A stretch of 64,000 nucleotides of DNA from contig CP075366.1 in assembly GCA_019454145.1 (NCBI GenBank), positions 971,564 through 1,035,563 on the forward strand. Direction: 5' to 3'. This document shows, in pieces, positions 9,133 through 18,918 of the stretch (the stretch's first letter is position 1; each line of letters starts with the position of its first letter). The notes under the pieces are model-generated. The model saw only the letters and a program-made list of their open reading frames with translations, was not told the DNA's origin and did not search any database. A program made the position numbers and the translations under genes. This DNA is from Fimbriimonadaceae bacterium (GTDB taxonomy: Bacteria > Armatimonadota > Fimbriimonadia > Fimbriimonadales > Fimbriimonadaceae).

Positions 9133-9822
9133 CTATTGCCTTAGCCTATAGCCGATCCCAATTTCAGTTTGAATTTTTAAACCTTCTCTGGCATGAGCCT
9201 TCAATTTGTTACGCAAGTTCGCCATATGAACCCTAAGCGTATGAGTCGAATCCTCATAGGCAGGCCCCCACACTTCAAGAAGAAGGTGTCTTTGGGTAAC
9301 CACCCGATCCACATTCTGGGCAAGGATAGCCAGCAATTTGAATTCGATCTGGGTAAGGGCCAATTCGACCCCCTCAATAGACGCAATATGACCAGCCATA
9401 TCTAGCCTCAACAATCCCGCTTCAATCGCAGTTTGAGCCGAGTGGTCGGAAGTCTGGGCGTGTCGCATCGCAACCCGAATTCTCGCCATCAACTCCGCTA
9501 CCGAAAACGGTTTAGTCAGATAATCGTCCGCGCCGCCATCCAGAGCTGCGACTTTATCCGTATCCTGTCCCCGTGCGGTTAATACAATGACCGGCACATT
9601 CGACCAAGTGCGAAGTTCCCGCAACACTGCGAGTCCATCTTGATCCGGCAAGCCAAGATCAAGAAGCACCACGTGGGGATTCTTCCGGGCAATAAGCGTC
9701 AGCCCCTCCGAACCAGTACCGGCCTCGTGGAGTTCTGCCTCTCCATCGCCAAACGATGCCTTCAAGAATCTCCTGATCGCTACTTCATCTTCGATTACGA
9801 CCACACGGATCGGATCATTCAT
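9133..9822 (-). CDS. kdpE: KdpE, K+-responsive OmpR-type response regulator
   Basis: Partner of KdpD; when phosphorylated it activates kdpFABC. From the ATG at 9822 it is 229 residues: receiver domain with the acidic pair in VVVIEDEVA, phospho-acceptor Asp in VVLLDLGLPDQDGL, the Thr/Lys positions in VIVLTAR and DDYLTKPF, then a winged-helix DNA-binding domain (LTQIEFKLLAILAQN; VHMANLRNKLKA). An upstream in-frame start would add about 16 residues, but the 9822 ATG gives the normal family length and overlaps the kdpD stop by 8 bases, consistent with coupled translation. Confidence 0.95.
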   Translation of the reverse strand: MNDPIRVVVIEDEVAIRRFLKASFGDGEAELHEAGTGSEGLTLIARKNPHVVLLDLGLPDQDGLAVLRELRTWSNVPVIVLTARGQDTDKVAALDGGADDYLTKPFSVAELMARIRVAMRHAQTSDHSAQTAIEAGLLRLDMAGHIASIEGVELALTQIEFKLLAILAQNVDRVVTQRHLLLEVWGPAYEDSTHTLRVHMANLRNKLKAHAREGLKIQTEIGIGYRLRQ

Positions 9823-12445
9823 CGTCAACCTCCTCACCGAGCGGAATTCGGATTTCAAATTGCGCGCCAACTGCCGAAGGAATCAAATCAAGCGTTCCCC
9901 CATGCGCTTCGACCGCCGCCTTCGCGATCGCGAGTCCGAGACCCGACCCGACAGCCCCGCTACTTTCAAACCGGTCAAAGACGTGCGGTTGTCTGTCCGG
10001 CGAAATCCCAGGCCCTTGATCTTCAAACTCAATAAGGGCGAAACCTTTTGCTTGACTCAAACGGATCGTTACACCTGTGTGCCGCCCGGCATGGCGCGAA
10101 GCATTTTCCAGCAGGTTGACCAATACCTGCTCAATCAAAAGCCCATCGACCTTCACCATTATCGGTTCGCTCGGAGATTCGACCTGCACAGGCTGGTCAA
10201 ACAGGTCCGCCGTCCGAGACACCGCACTCTCAACCACCTCATCCAGGGCGTACCAATCCAACTTCAGTTCAACTTTGCCCTGAATCCGGGTCATATCCAG
10301 CAGATTGCGAACTAACCGCTCGAGCCGGTTAGATTCCTCGCGAATCGTTGCCGCCAGTTCGCGGCTTTGACTGGTCAATTCCGGTTGAATTTCAAGGACA
10401 GATGCCGATCCGGTGATCGAAGCAAGTGGAGTGCGCAAATCATGCGATACCGAACTCAGCAAATCGCTTCTCAGCTGTTCCGATTCGGCCTTGAGAGTCG
10501 CTTGATGCGACTCCTTTGCGAACTGCGCCCGCTCAATCGCCGTCGTCAACTGGTTCGCAATCGCCTCGACTAAATGGCGTTTGTCGATCCTCCAATCCGC
10601 TGCATTTTCAACTTTCACCGCAATCGCCCCAAATGTTTTTCCCGCACCCCTTAGTGGCAAATACCATCCCGCCGACCCGGCAAGCGTATTCGTCGTCGCT
10701 CCCGCCGGTTTACCGTGCTCAATAACCCATTCCCCAACTGCACTTTCTTTTGCATCTTTCTCAAACCCTAATTCCGATTCCTCCAACACCTTGATCGAAC
10801 CCGACGAATCAACCCTCAAGACCGCCGCATCTGCACCAGTCAACGTTCGGATCGCCCCCACCGCCGACCGCGCCATTTCCGTCTTGCTTCGCGTCGCCGC
10901 CAAGGCTTGGCTCAACGAATAAAGCGCACCCGTATTTCGTTCCCTTTCCGAAAGCGCCCGATTTTGTTCTTTTAGCCTCGCCGTCAGCGAACTCAAAATC
11001 AGAGACACCGCCAACATCACCCCGAATGTAATCAGGTCGCGAAAATCGTAAACATGCAACGTATAACGTGGCTCCGTGAAATAGAAGTTGTAAGCCAGAA
11101 CCGATCCCAAAGCGCAAACCATCGACGAGAAGCGGTCATACCTGAGCGAAACCGCGACCACGCCAATCAAATACAGCATGATCACGTTAGCAGGCTGAAC
11201 ATCCGTTTCGACCAAAACCCCCAGCCAAGAGGCAGCCGCAACCCACAAAAGTGCCTCTGCTGAACCCCGCCAATCCCACTTGCCCTGATTTTTAGCTGGT
11301 CGCACCTCGGCCTTTTCCGGTTTACCCGTCACAACCAAAACATCGATATCCCCACTCGCCCGAACTGTATGGTCTACCACCGATCCAAAGAGATATTCGC
11401 GCCAGCGCGGTTTAATCGGTTTCCCCATCACGATAGTCGTCACATTCTCCGATTGGGCAAAGCGGATCAGCTCTCCAACAACATCTCCGCCCGCTAACGT
11501 AGCGGTCTTCGCCCCCAATTGCTCTGCAAGGGTCATCGCCGCTTCAAGCTCTAGTTTGCCTTGTTCCGAAGGCGATTGGCGCGGCGAGGAAACACTCACC
11601 GCCAAAAAGTCAGCTTTCAGGCTAGTCGCCAATCTGCGGGAAGCCCTTACAATCCTTCGCGCCATTGAATTCGGAGCAACACAAACCAAAATACGTTCTC
11701 GAGCATGCCATGGTTCTACCGCCAACTGGGTGCGTCGGGATTTCAGCAGCTCCTCGTCCACCCGCTCAGCGGTATGGCGCAATGCAAGCTCCCGCAACGC
11801 GAGCAAATTTCCCTTGCCGAAAAACTGACTCAACGCCTGCTCAATCTTCTCCGGGGCATAAATTTTCCCCTCCCGCAACCGTTGCTGCAAAGCTTCCGGC
11901 GGAATATCAACCAGTTCGATCTCATCCGCCCGTTCGATAAAACTATCGGGAACCGTCTCCTGAACAAACACCCCCGTCACCTGGGCGATAATGTCCCGCA
12001 AACTCTCGATGTGTTGGATGTTGACCGTCGTCCAAACCTCTATCCCGGCATCAAGCAGATCCTCAATATCCTGCCACCGTTTGGCGTGGCGCGAACCCGG
12101 CGCATTACTGTGGGCGAGTTCGTCTACTAAGCAAATGGCTGAGCCAGCCTCGATAACTGCTTCGACATTGAGTTCCGCCAGGCGCACGCCCTTATGCTCG
12201 ATCAACTTCGGTGAGATAACTTCGAGACCTTCGGCTTGGGCAATAGTATCTGGCCGGTCGTGAGGCTCCAGATAGCCGATAACCACCTCATCACCTCTCT
12301 TCTTAGCCTCCCGTGCATCGGAGAGCATTGCATAAGTTTTTCCAACTCCGGCCGCCATTCCCAAATACAACTTCAACCGCCCGCGTTTCTCACTGGGAAC
12401 GGTGGCAAGTAAAGCATCAGGGTCAGGGCGGCGAGGTTCCATCAA
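9815..12445 (-). CDS. kdpD: KdpD, K+ sensor histidine kinase
   Basis: 876 residues, full length. N-terminal KdpD domain with the Walker-like motif GMAAGVGKTYAML (about 31-43) and VIGYLEPHDRPDT, then a USP-like domain, four closely spaced membrane helices (about 400-490), a GAF-like region, the phospho-acceptor box SSVSHDLRTPLASITGSA and the HATPase domain (NLLENASRHAG; DQGPGISPD; GSGLGLAIAKAAVEAHGG). Senses low K+/ionic conditions and phosphorylates KdpE. Starts 3 bases after the kdpC stop, within one operon. Confidence 0.97.
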   Translation of the reverse strand: MMEPRRPDPDALLATVPSEKRGRLKLYLGMAAGVGKTYAMLSDAREAKKRGDEVVIGYLEPHDRPDTIAQAEGLEVISPKLIEHKGVRLAELNVEAVIEAGSAICLVDELAHSNAPGSRHAKRWQDIEDLLDAGIEVWTTVNIQHIESLRDIIAQVTGVFVQETVPDSFIERADEIELVDIPPEALQQRLREGKIYAPEKIEQALSQFFGKGNLLALRELALRHTAERVDEELLKSRRTQLAVEPWHARERILVCVAPNSMARRIVRASRRLATSLKADFLAVSVSSPRQSPSEQGKLELEAAMTLAEQLGAKTATLAGGDVVGELIRFAQSENVTTIVMGKPIKPRWREYLFGSVVDHTVRASGDIDVLVVTGKPEKAEVRPAKNQGKWDWRGSAEALLWVAAASWLGVLVETDVQPANVIMLYLIGVVAVSLRYDRFSSMVCALGSVLAYNFYFTEPRYTLHVYDFRDLITFGVMLAVSLILSSLTARLKEQNRALSERERNTGALYSLSQALAATRSKTEMARSAVGAIRTLTGADAAVLRVDSSGSIKVLEESELGFEKDAKESAVGEWVIEHGKPAGATTNTLAGSAGWYLPLRGAGKTFGAIAVKVENAADWRIDKRHLVEAIANQLTTAIERAQFAKESHQATLKAESEQLRSDLLSSVSHDLRTPLASITGSASVLEIQPELTSQSRELAATIREESNRLERLVRNLLDMTRIQGKVELKLDWYALDEVVESAVSRTADLFDQPVQVESPSEPIMVKVDGLLIEQVLVNLLENASRHAGRHTGVTIRLSQAKGFALIEFEDQGPGISPDRQPHVFDRFESSGAVGSGLGLAIAKAAVEAHGGTLDLIPSAVGAQFEIRIPLGEEVDDE

Positions 12446-12447
12446 GA

Positions 12448-13023
12448 TTAGCGGGCTTTGGCCCGGTCAAGGTCGAGATTCAATTCCTGAACATTCACCA
12501 CCCGCTCTCCGAACACACCCAGATCTGGCCCGTAGGTATTCCTCACAACCAAATCCCGAACTTTAGCTTCCGTTATCTCTCTCAGCCGGGCAACACGAGG
12601 AACCTGGTATTCCGCCGCCGCAACCGAAATGTGCGGATCCAATCCGCTGCCGCTCGCTGTCACCAAGTCCGGCGGAACCGGTTGATCATTACCTGGGTCA
12701 GCCACCCGCAAAGCCCTCACTCGTTCCTCGATTCCTTTCATCAAATCAGGATTTGTCGGCCCTAAGTTACTCCCCGAAGACGATGCCCCATTGTAAGGGG
12801 CAGGCGAAGTCGCCGAAGGCCGCCCCCAGAAGTATTTCGGATCATCGAATTGACGTCCGATCAACGATGATCCGACAACCTTTCCATCCTGGCGAATCAT
12901 CGATCCGTTCGCCTGGTGTGGAAACACTGCCTGAGCAAATCCTGTCACTGCCAGGGGATAAGCAATACCCGTCAAAACCGTCAGAACAACGAACACCCGG
13001 ATTGCAACAATCATTTCTTTCAT
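12448..13023 (-). CDS. kdpC: KdpC, K+-transporting ATPase subunit C
   Basis: 191 residues. Single N-terminal membrane helix ([22 protein letters not shown] is the family hallmark, visible at about residues 7-28), then the periplasmic domain with [22 protein letters not shown] and [15 protein letters not shown]. KdpC stabilises the KdpA-KdpB complex. Its start overlaps the kdpB stop by 4 bases (ATGA type). Confidence 0.97.
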   Translation of the reverse strand: MKEMIVAIRVFVVLTVLTGIAYPLAVTGFAQAVFPHQANGSMIRQDGKVVGSSLIGRQFDDPKYFWGRPSATSPAPYNGASSSGSNLGPTNPDLMKGIEERVRALRVADPGNDQPVPPDLVTASGSGLDPHISVAAAEYQVPRVARLREITEAKVRDLVVRNTYGPDLGVFGERVVNVQELNLDLDRAKAR

Positions 13024-15086
13024 TTAAAAAACCCTCCGATCAGGAGGTCGATGACTTTAATGCCGATGAACGGCGCAATCAGCCCGCCAACGCCGTAAAT
13101 GAGCAGATTGCTTTTCAACACTTGATCTGCCCCCAGCGGCCGATATCGAACCCCTTTCAACGCAAGCGGGATCAGGAACACGATGACAAGGGCATTAAAA
13201 ATCACCGCACTCATGATCGCGCTTTCGGGTGTCTTCAAAGCCATCACATTAAGAACCCCGAGCTCCGGATAAGTCGCCGCAAAAGCCGCCGGGATGATCG
13301 CAAAATACTTCGCGATATCGTTGGCAATGCTAAAAGTCGTGAGCGACCCGCGCGTCATCAATAGTTGCTTACCCGTCTCGACAATCTCGATCAACTTCGT
13401 CGGGTTGCTGTCTAAATCGACCATGTTGCCCGCTTCCTTCGCCGCTTGCGTCCCTGAGTTCATCGCAACCGCAACATCGGCCTGGGCGAGCGCCGGTGCA
13501 TCGTTCGTTCCATCCCCCGTCATAGCGACCAACCGACCCCCCTGCTGATATTCGCGAATCAGTTTCAGCTTCGCCTCTGGAGTCGCTTCTGCCAGAAAAT
13601 CGTCCACACCCGACTCTGCCGCTATGGCCGCTGCCGTCTTCGGGTTGTCGCCGGTGACCATCACGGTTTTGATCCCCATCTGCCGAAGTTCGGCGAACCG
13701 CTCTTTGATCCCGCCTTTCACGATGTCTTTCAAATAGATCGTCCCTAAAACCCGACCCTCTTCGGCAACCACTAGCGGCGTTCCGCCTGCCCGAGAAATT
13801 CCATCGACATCAGCTTCCACTTCCTGCGGAAACCTTGAGGCCGCTTCCTCAATCCACTTCCGGATCGCATCCTGAGCGCCTTTTCTCAGCCTCCCGCCCT
13901 CAAAATCCACACCCGACATCCGGGTTTGGGCGGTGAAGGGGATAAATGTTTCGCCTCCCACATTTCGACCCCGCAAGCCAAACTGATCTTTGGCAAGGAT
14001 GACGATGCTCCGTCCTTCTGGCGTTTCGTCTGCCAAGCTTGAAAGTTGTGCAGCAGCCGCTAACTCAATTTCGGAGACACCGGGCGCGGGACTGAATTCC
14101 ACTGCCTGCCGGTTGCCGAGCGTAATCGTTCCCGTCTTATCGAGCAACAACACATCCACGTCGCCCGCCGCTTCGACCGCACGGCCGCTCGTCGCGATCA
14201 CATTCTTCCGCATCAACCGGTCCATGCCCGCAATCCCAATTGCGCTCAACAATCCACCTATTGTCGTCGGAATCAAACAAACCAAAAGCGAAACCACGAC
14301 CGGGATGCTGATGACCGCGCCCTTGCCAGAGGATTCGACGGCATATTGGGAAAAGGGCACGATGGTGAGACAGGCTAGTAAAAAGATGATTGTGAGGGCG
14401 GCAAGCAGAATGCTGAGCGCGATCTCGTTGGGAGTTTTTTGTCGTTTCGCGCCTTCGACCATGGCGATCATGCGGTCTAGAAATCCTTCGCCTGGGTCGG
14501 CGGTGACTTGCACGACAATCCAGTCACTCAGCACCTTTGTCCCGCCCGTCACCGAACTCCGGTCGCCCCCCGCTTCCCGGATTACGGGCGCGGATTCGCC
14601 CGTAATCGCGCTCTCGTCAACGGTGGCAACCCCTTCGATAATCTCGCCATCGGCGGGGACGTACTCGCCCGCCTGGATGAACACAAAGTCGCCTTTTCTC
14701 AAAGTACTCGCCGAAACCTTTTCCGACGAATTCACCTCAAAGGCATCTACTCCCTTGCCCGCACGCGAACGGTAGTCGATCTTGCATGCCAGCACGTCCT
14801 GTTTCGATGACCTCAGGGCATCGGCCTGTGCCTTCCCCCGGCCCTCAGCCATCGCTTCGGCGAAGTTCGCAAACAGCACCGTGAACCATAGCCACAGCGC
14901 AATCCCCAGCACAAACGGCGAAAAAGCCATCGTACAAATCAATGTTGTGGCGACAGACCCCACAAAGACAACGAACATCACCGGGTTCTTCAACTGAAGA
15001 CGCGGATCGAGTTTGACGAAGGATTGTCCGACCGCTTTCTTCATCAACCGGGAATCGAAGAGTTTTTGAGTTGCTTCTGCCATCAT
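13020..15086 (-). CDS. kdpB: KdpB, K+-transporting P-type ATPase catalytic subunit
   Basis: 688 residues from the ATG at 15086 ([13 protein letters not shown]), the normal family length; a longer frame upstream only reads antisense-like sequence through the kdpA end. P-type signatures: [12 protein letters not shown], the phosphorylated Asp in [30 protein letters not shown] and [21 protein letters not shown]. Couples ATP hydrolysis to K+ uptake through KdpA. The start overlaps the kdpA stop (ATGATG arrangement). Confidence 0.97.
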   Translation of the reverse strand: MMAEATQKLFDSRLMKKAVGQSFVKLDPRLQLKNPVMFVVFVGSVATTLICTMAFSPFVLGIALWLWFTVLFANFAEAMAEGRGKAQADALRSSKQDVLACKIDYRSRAGKGVDAFEVNSSEKVSASTLRKGDFVFIQAGEYVPADGEIIEGVATVDESAITGESAPVIREAGGDRSSVTGGTKVLSDWIVVQVTADPGEGFLDRMIAMVEGAKRQKTPNEIALSILLAALTIIFLLACLTIVPFSQYAVESSGKGAVISIPVVVSLLVCLIPTTIGGLLSAIGIAGMDRLMRKNVIATSGRAVEAAGDVDVLLLDKTGTITLGNRQAVEFSPAPGVSEIELAAAAQLSSLADETPEGRSIVILAKDQFGLRGRNVGGETFIPFTAQTRMSGVDFEGGRLRKGAQDAIRKWIEEAASRFPQEVEADVDGISRAGGTPLVVAEEGRVLGTIYLKDIVKGGIKERFAELRQMGIKTVMVTGDNPKTAAAIAAESGVDDFLAEATPEAKLKLIREYQQGGRLVAMTGDGTNDAPALAQADVAVAMNSGTQAAKEAGNMVDLDSNPTKLIEIVETGKQLLMTRGSLTTFSIANDIAKYFAIIPAAFAATYPELGVLNVMALKTPESAIMSAVIFNALVIVFLIPLALKGVRYRPLGADQVLKSNLLIYGVGGLIAPFIGIKVIDLLIGGFFK

Positions 15087-16765
15087 CGCGCACCGTGCAT
15101 TTGGATTTGTTCGACCACCGGCCCCAATGCCAAAACCGGGATGAAAGTGAGTACGCCGACGATCAATACCGTCCCGCACAAAAGGCAAACGAAAAGGGGC
15201 GTGTGTGTGGGCAACGTCCCTGACCCAGCGGGCGCAACCCGCTTTTTGGCCAAAGATCCCGCAAGTGCCAACACCGGAACAATCAACCAAAACCGGCTGA
15301 TCCACATGATCACCCCGCCGAGAAAGTTATGGAACGGCACATTTGCCCCGAATCCGGCAAACGCCGACCCGTTGTTATTCCCCATGCTGGAATAGGCGTA
15401 CAAGAGTTCGCTGAAGCCGTGTGCCCCTGGATTCGCCATGCCTTCCTTGCCCGCACCGTTCATCAATGCCGCCGCCGTTCCGATCAACACAACCGCGCAC
15501 GGGATAAGGATCACAAGCGAAGCCATTTTCATCTCGTACGGGCTGATCTTCTTGCCCAAATACTCCGGTGTCCGCCCGACCATCAGCCCGGCGATAAAAA
15601 CTGCGATGATCGCAAACACCAGCATCCCGTAAAGCCCTGAGCCAACCCCGCCAAAAACCACTTCACCCAGTTGCATTAGTAGCATCGGAAACATCCCGCC
15701 GACCGGCGTATACGAATCGTGCATCGAGTTCACCGACCCGTTGCTCGCCGCCGTCGTTGCCACCGCCCACAAAGCAGAATTCTCTATTCCAAAGCGGGCT
15801 TCTTTCCCTTCCCAGTTCGCCGTACTCTCCAAGCCGAGATCCTTAAACGCCGGATTTCCGTGTTGCTCTGCCAGCACGGTCGGAACCAAGAACATCAACA
15901 ACAGCGCCGTCATCGCCGCAAGCACCGCCCACCCCTGCCGCCGATCCTTCACCATCTCCCCAAACGTTAGGCAAAGTGCAGCCGGGATCAACAAGATCGC
16001 CAAACATTCGAGGAAATTGGAAAGCCCTGTCGGGTTCTCAAACGGATGCGCCGAATTCACATTGAAAAACCCGCCCCCGTTCGTCCCGAGTTGCTTGATC
16101 GCAATCTGCGATGCCGCCGGCCCGAGAGCAATCGTTTGACCACTTACCGTCTTCACCGCCGAATCAAACGTCTGCACAACCCCCTGTCCGACGAGAACTA
16201 CCGCCAACACAACCGAAAACGGTAGCAGCACATAAACCGTCGCCCGGGTCATATCCACCCAAAAATTCCCGATCGTCGATGCTTCCTTGGCCCGCAAACC
16301 CCGGATCAACGAGACCAGAACCGCCATCCCCGTTGCCGCGCTCAAAAAGTTCTGAACCCCTAGCCCAACCATCTGCGTGAGGTAGCTCATTGTAGATTCG
16401 CCGCCATACCCTTGCCAGTTCGTGTTCGTGGCAAAGCTCATCGCCGTATTGAACGCCGAATCCGCCGATACCGACTTCATCGCATCCGGATTCGCGAGCA
16501 ACATCCCTTGAAATCGCTGAAGCGCAAAAACAACTACAACTCCAAGCAAGTTAAACGCAATCACCGACCACGCATAACGTTTCCAATCCTGCTCCTGGGT
16601 CGCATCCACACCGCCGACCCGAAGTGCAAAACGCTCCAACCAACCAAGCGAACCCGAAAGCAAGTGCTTCTCCCCATTAAAAACTTTCGCCATATACCGC
16701 CCGAGAGGAACCGACACCCCTATCAAGACCGCCAGATAAACCGCGATCTGAATCCAACCGGACAT
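15083..16765 (-). CDS. kdpA: KdpA, K+-binding and translocating subunit
   Basis: 560 residues, about ten membrane helices. Family landmarks: [21 protein letters not shown], then [23 protein letters not shown] (selectivity-filter region), the third pore repeat [18 protein letters not shown] and [14 protein letters not shown]. Together with KdpB it imports K+ at micromolar affinity. Start ATG at 16765, one base after the kdpF stop. Confidence 0.97.
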   Translation of the reverse strand: MSGWIQIAVYLAVLIGVSVPLGRYMAKVFNGEKHLLSGSLGWLERFALRVGGVDATQEQDWKRYAWSVIAFNLLGVVVVFALQRFQGMLLANPDAMKSVSADSAFNTAMSFATNTNWQGYGGESTMSYLTQMVGLGVQNFLSAATGMAVLVSLIRGLRAKEASTIGNFWVDMTRATVYVLLPFSVVLAVVLVGQGVVQTFDSAVKTVSGQTIALGPAASQIAIKQLGTNGGGFFNVNSAHPFENPTGLSNFLECLAILLIPAALCLTFGEMVKDRRQGWAVLAAMTALLLMFLVPTVLAEQHGNPAFKDLGLESTANWEGKEARFGIENSALWAVATTAASNGSVNSMHDSYTPVGGMFPMLLMQLGEVVFGGVGSGLYGMLVFAIIAVFIAGLMVGRTPEYLGKKISPYEMKMASLVILIPCAVVLIGTAAALMNGAGKEGMANPGAHGFSELLYAYSSMGNNNGSAFAGFGANVPFHNFLGGVIMWISRFWLIVPVLALAGSLAKKRVAPAGSGTLPTHTPLFVCLLCGTVLIVGVLTFIPVLALGPVVEQIQMHGAR

Positions 16766-16766
16766 C

Positions 16767-16853
16767 CTAAAACTTCTCCGGCTTGAGCAACGCGAACCCC
16801 AGATAACCCAAAATCAGGGCCCCGACAATGCCAAGAATGTCCACTCCGGTCAT
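16767..16853 (-). CDS. kdpF: KdpF, small Kdp stabilising subunit
   Basis: 28 residues, one membrane helix (DILGIVGALILGYLGFALL) ending in KPEKF, matching the KdpF pattern of a single-helix peptide with an L-x-KPE-KF C-terminus. It lies directly before kdpA in the usual order and overlaps the stop of the upstream 31-aa peptide (ATGA). Confidence 0.93.
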   Translation of the reverse strand: MTGVDILGIVGALILGYLGFALLKPEKF

Positions 16854-16945
16854 TCCTGAACCTCTGCCAGCCGGTCACATAAATTGACCAGCCCAAACGT
16901 CGCCAATGCCGCTAGTGCGATCAATGCCAAAGAAAAAATGTCCAT
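16850..16945 (-). CDS. Small single-helix peptide at the head of the kdp operon
   Basis: 31 residues: MDIFSLALIALAALATFGLV then NLCDRLAEVQE. A hydrophobic helix followed by a short charged tail with the pattern G-L-V-x-L-C-x-R-L, which I recognise from unnamed short proteins encoded before kdpF/kdpA in many bacteria. Probably a further small Kdp-associated membrane peptide. Its stop overlaps the kdpF start by 4 bases, so it is translated from the same message and is likely the first gene of the operon. Confidence 0.75.
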   Translation of the reverse strand: MDIFSLALIALAALATFGLVNLCDRLAEVQE

Positions 16946-17148
16946 GACACCATCGTGTAACCCCACCCCATCAAGCCCGTATCAAGGCGTAATGGTAAGT
17001 ATCAAGATGGTGTCAAGTTTGCGTTTTTGATCTGTTGATACTGCCTGTTTTTTGGCCTCTCCAATGTCTCTCCAACGCGACGGGTTTCAATGGACGCCCA
17101 GGTTCAAAGGAGGACTTTGGTTTGAATTCGTGAACCTAAAAATATTCA
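16946..17148 (-). promoter_or_regulatory. kdp upstream region with repeated ATCAAG/CTTGAT boxes
   Basis: Between the first kdp peptide and the tRNA-derived repeat. Read on the plus strand, ATCAAG occurs at 16970, 16981 and 17001, with GTCAAG at 17011, so on the minus strand CTTGAT boxes lie 25-60 bases before the first ATG at spacings of 11 and 20. They could be KdpE sites or promoter-associated repeats. The kdp promoter must be here; I see no clean -35/-10 pair. The rest holds no credible gene. Confidence 0.4.
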
Positions 17149-17193
17149 GTCCTAAGGAGGGCGTCGGGGGTTCGATTCCCTCCGGGGCCGCCA
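17149..17193 (+). repeat. Exact 45-bp copy of the tRNA-Arg 3' end (att-like)
   Basis: Identical to 9063-9107, running from the anticodon loop (GTCCTAA) through the T-arm and acceptor strand to CCA. The sequence upstream (AAAATATTCA) is unrelated to the tRNA 5' half, so this is not a gene. A tRNA 3' half duplicated from the anticodon loop on is the usual footprint of tyrosine-recombinase integration; the 8.1 kb between the copies carries kdp but no integrase. Confidence 0.85.
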
Positions 17194-17257
17194 TACACGC
17201 AATGTCCCATTTATTACAACAACCCATACACCGTACAGACGCACGTTAGCAACTAAC

Positions 17258-18775
17258 TCAAAGTGGACCGAGCATTTTCGCGCGGTCTAAGAGTGCCAAA
17301 ATATCATCAGTAGAGGCGTACTGTCCGTCATCTCTTTGTTTCTTGCTCCCTTTGTATGGATTCTTAGTCATCCAATCTAAGGTCTTGTTAATCTCGTCAC
17401 ATGTTCTTTGATAAGTTTCAAAATCGAGGATATTCTTGGAATCTTCGGCAATTTCTATCATAATACGTAGCCAACAGCTGCACCTTTTATTCGCACAATT
17501 TAATTTTTCGCGGGGCGGCTTTCGCTCCCACTTAATTAAGTTTCCTATAGAGTCATGCACTTCTTTATGCAAGCCTAATCTATTTAACACAGATGTCCAG
17601 TCGTGTCTACGCTTTACTTTATGCGACATCGTAACAGCGGAATGATACTTAAAAAATTCAGCTGGATCATTCTCAGGATAAACTTGAGGGAGACTCCTTG
17701 AATCTAGTTTACTTCTTGGAAATTTATGAGCTATAATACTCTCACTAGAAATAAGTAGCGCATATGTTGTAAAGTGTTCTAATCCATAAAAGGAGACACC
17801 TTGCTGCGCTGATGGCCTTAATGCCACGCTTTTAGCTGTTCGCGAAATATCTACGAGGCCAATCGGGCCAACGTAATCTAAAGTTTCGGAAGTAGATAAC
17901 TTCGATACATTTGATTCTCTTATTTGCTCCTGCAAATATCGTTGAAATTTTTCGTGATCAATACTATAAATAACTGACTCACCCTCTTTGTCTGAATCAA
18001 GTGCAAAAGCCATTGCCACTTCTGGGCTCCAAGAGAAGTCAGTCATTAGAGAACGTCCGCCATAATGCTGGCAAATGCTGTTAAGCTCTGCTAACCAATG
18101 TGAGACAGCTACCTGTTTGTTAGCAGTGTCAAACCAATTTTCTTCAGCAATCATGTTAGTGCCAATCCAGAATCCATTTCTAACATTAACAGATAGCAGC
18201 TTTGAAATTTGCATCGTGTTACTTGCACGCTCTAACAATTCTGCAACAAACATGCGATGATCGTTAGTTCCACGTTTACTAATTGCTGAAATAATATTGT
18301 AGAAGCTTGAAATACCAAATTCATATCCGTATTGTGTCCGCAGATAACGAGTCCATGAGATATTCCCACCGCGCTCAAATCTTCTAAAGTACGTTGGCAA
18401 TAAACTATCTGAATGGATTACACATCTGACCTTCGTATTACTTGTTCCAAAAATTGGCTGACTTCTATAACAATAAGAAGATGTCTGGCCCCTAAATATG
18501 CAGTTAGAAAATGATTGTTTTGAAAGGGCACTTAAGGCCGATGAAGCGCTTGGATAGTGAATGACTCGATCAAATGCTGTCAAATGCCAGTTGATCTCAA
18601 GTCGGCCTTCTCCATCTGGTTTAATAGTCTGATTCACCAGATTATCAACCGATTTTAACCTTAAAAGACATTCTGCATCTATCTTAGAAAGTAATTCTGA
18701 ACCGCGAAATCGGGCACCATTCATCCAACACAATTTAACATATTTTGCTTTGCCCTTAGCTACAAGGGGATCCAA
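17258..18775 (-). CDS. FRG-domain protein
   Basis: 505 residues from a TTG at 18775; an ATG at 18724 (MNGARF) is an alternative and neither has a clear ribosome site. FRG-domain features: FRGQ at about 94-97 with following Tyr/Arg-rich residues, and QHYGGRSLMTDFSWSPEVAMAFALD (about 236-260, in two parts), the pattern of this fold. The C-terminus carries a Cys cluster (CANKRCSCWL). FRG proteins are poorly characterised and often found among mobile or defence genes. By eye the gene is clearly more AT-rich than kdp and the efflux genes on either side, and its ends lie next to tRNA-derived repeats, so recent acquisition is likely. Confidence 0.75.
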   Translation of the reverse strand: MDPLVAKGKAKYVKLCWMNGARFRGSELLSKIDAECLLRLKSVDNLVNQTIKPDGEGRLEINWHLTAFDRVIHYPSASSALSALSKQSFSNCIFRGQTSSYCYRSQPIFGTSNTKVRCVIHSDSLLPTYFRRFERGGNISWTRYLRTQYGYEFGISSFYNIISAISKRGTNDHRMFVAELLERASNTMQISKLLSVNVRNGFWIGTNMIAEENWFDTANKQVAVSHWLAELNSICQHYGGRSLMTDFSWSPEVAMAFALDSDKEGESVIYSIDHEKFQRYLQEQIRESNVSKLSTSETLDYVGPIGLVDISRTAKSVALRPSAQQGVSFYGLEHFTTYALLISSESIIAHKFPRSKLDSRSLPQVYPENDPAEFFKYHSAVTMSHKVKRRHDWTSVLNRLGLHKEVHDSIGNLIKWERKPPREKLNCANKRCSCWLRIMIEIAEDSKNILDFETYQRTCDEINKTLDWMTKNPYKGSKKQRDDGQYASTDDILALLDRAKMLGPL

Positions 18776-18778
18776 GTA

Positions 18779-18797
18779 CCTCCGGAGCCGCCACTAA
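18779..18797 (+). repeat. Decayed copy of the tRNA-Arg 3' end
   Basis: CCTCCGGAGCCGCCACTAA matches 9093-9111 with one difference, covering the acceptor 3' strand, CCA and four bases of flank (CTAA). Upstream the T-arm is no longer recognisable. It sits immediately behind the FRG-gene start and closes the presumed insertion. Confidence 0.55.
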
Positions 18798-18873
18798 TTT
18801 GAACCTAATAAGCGACCGTTCAGCATCTCGTACGATTTTTTGATTTCTCTTGCGAGTATCAAATTCAATCCAT

Positions 18874-18904
18874 GGCGTCATCAATAAAATTCATTGATGA
18901 CGCC
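18874..18904 (-). terminator. 12-bp perfect hairpin at the end of the efflux operon
   Basis: GGCGTCATCAAT pairs exactly with ATTGATGACGCC around a 7-base loop, 15 bases beyond the efflux permease stop. There is no T-run on the minus strand; a T-rich stretch follows on the plus strand. Probable transcript end for the operon, possibly by a stem-loop that blocks decay. Confidence 0.5.
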
Positions 18905-18918
18905 CAAGAGATTTTTAT

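Noticed and set aside
15087-15305. N-terminal extension of KdpB
   Set aside because: It reads antisense-like sequence out of frame through the kdpA 3' end; the ATG at 15086 gives the normal KdpB length.
9108-17148. Active integrative element carrying kdp
   Set aside because: No integrase, excisionase or mobilisation gene is present, so only a remnant or past insertion can be claimed.
17052-17249. Plus-strand frame running through the tRNA-derived repeat
   Set aside because: Its C-terminal part is the tRNA 3' sequence translated; the rest has no coding features.
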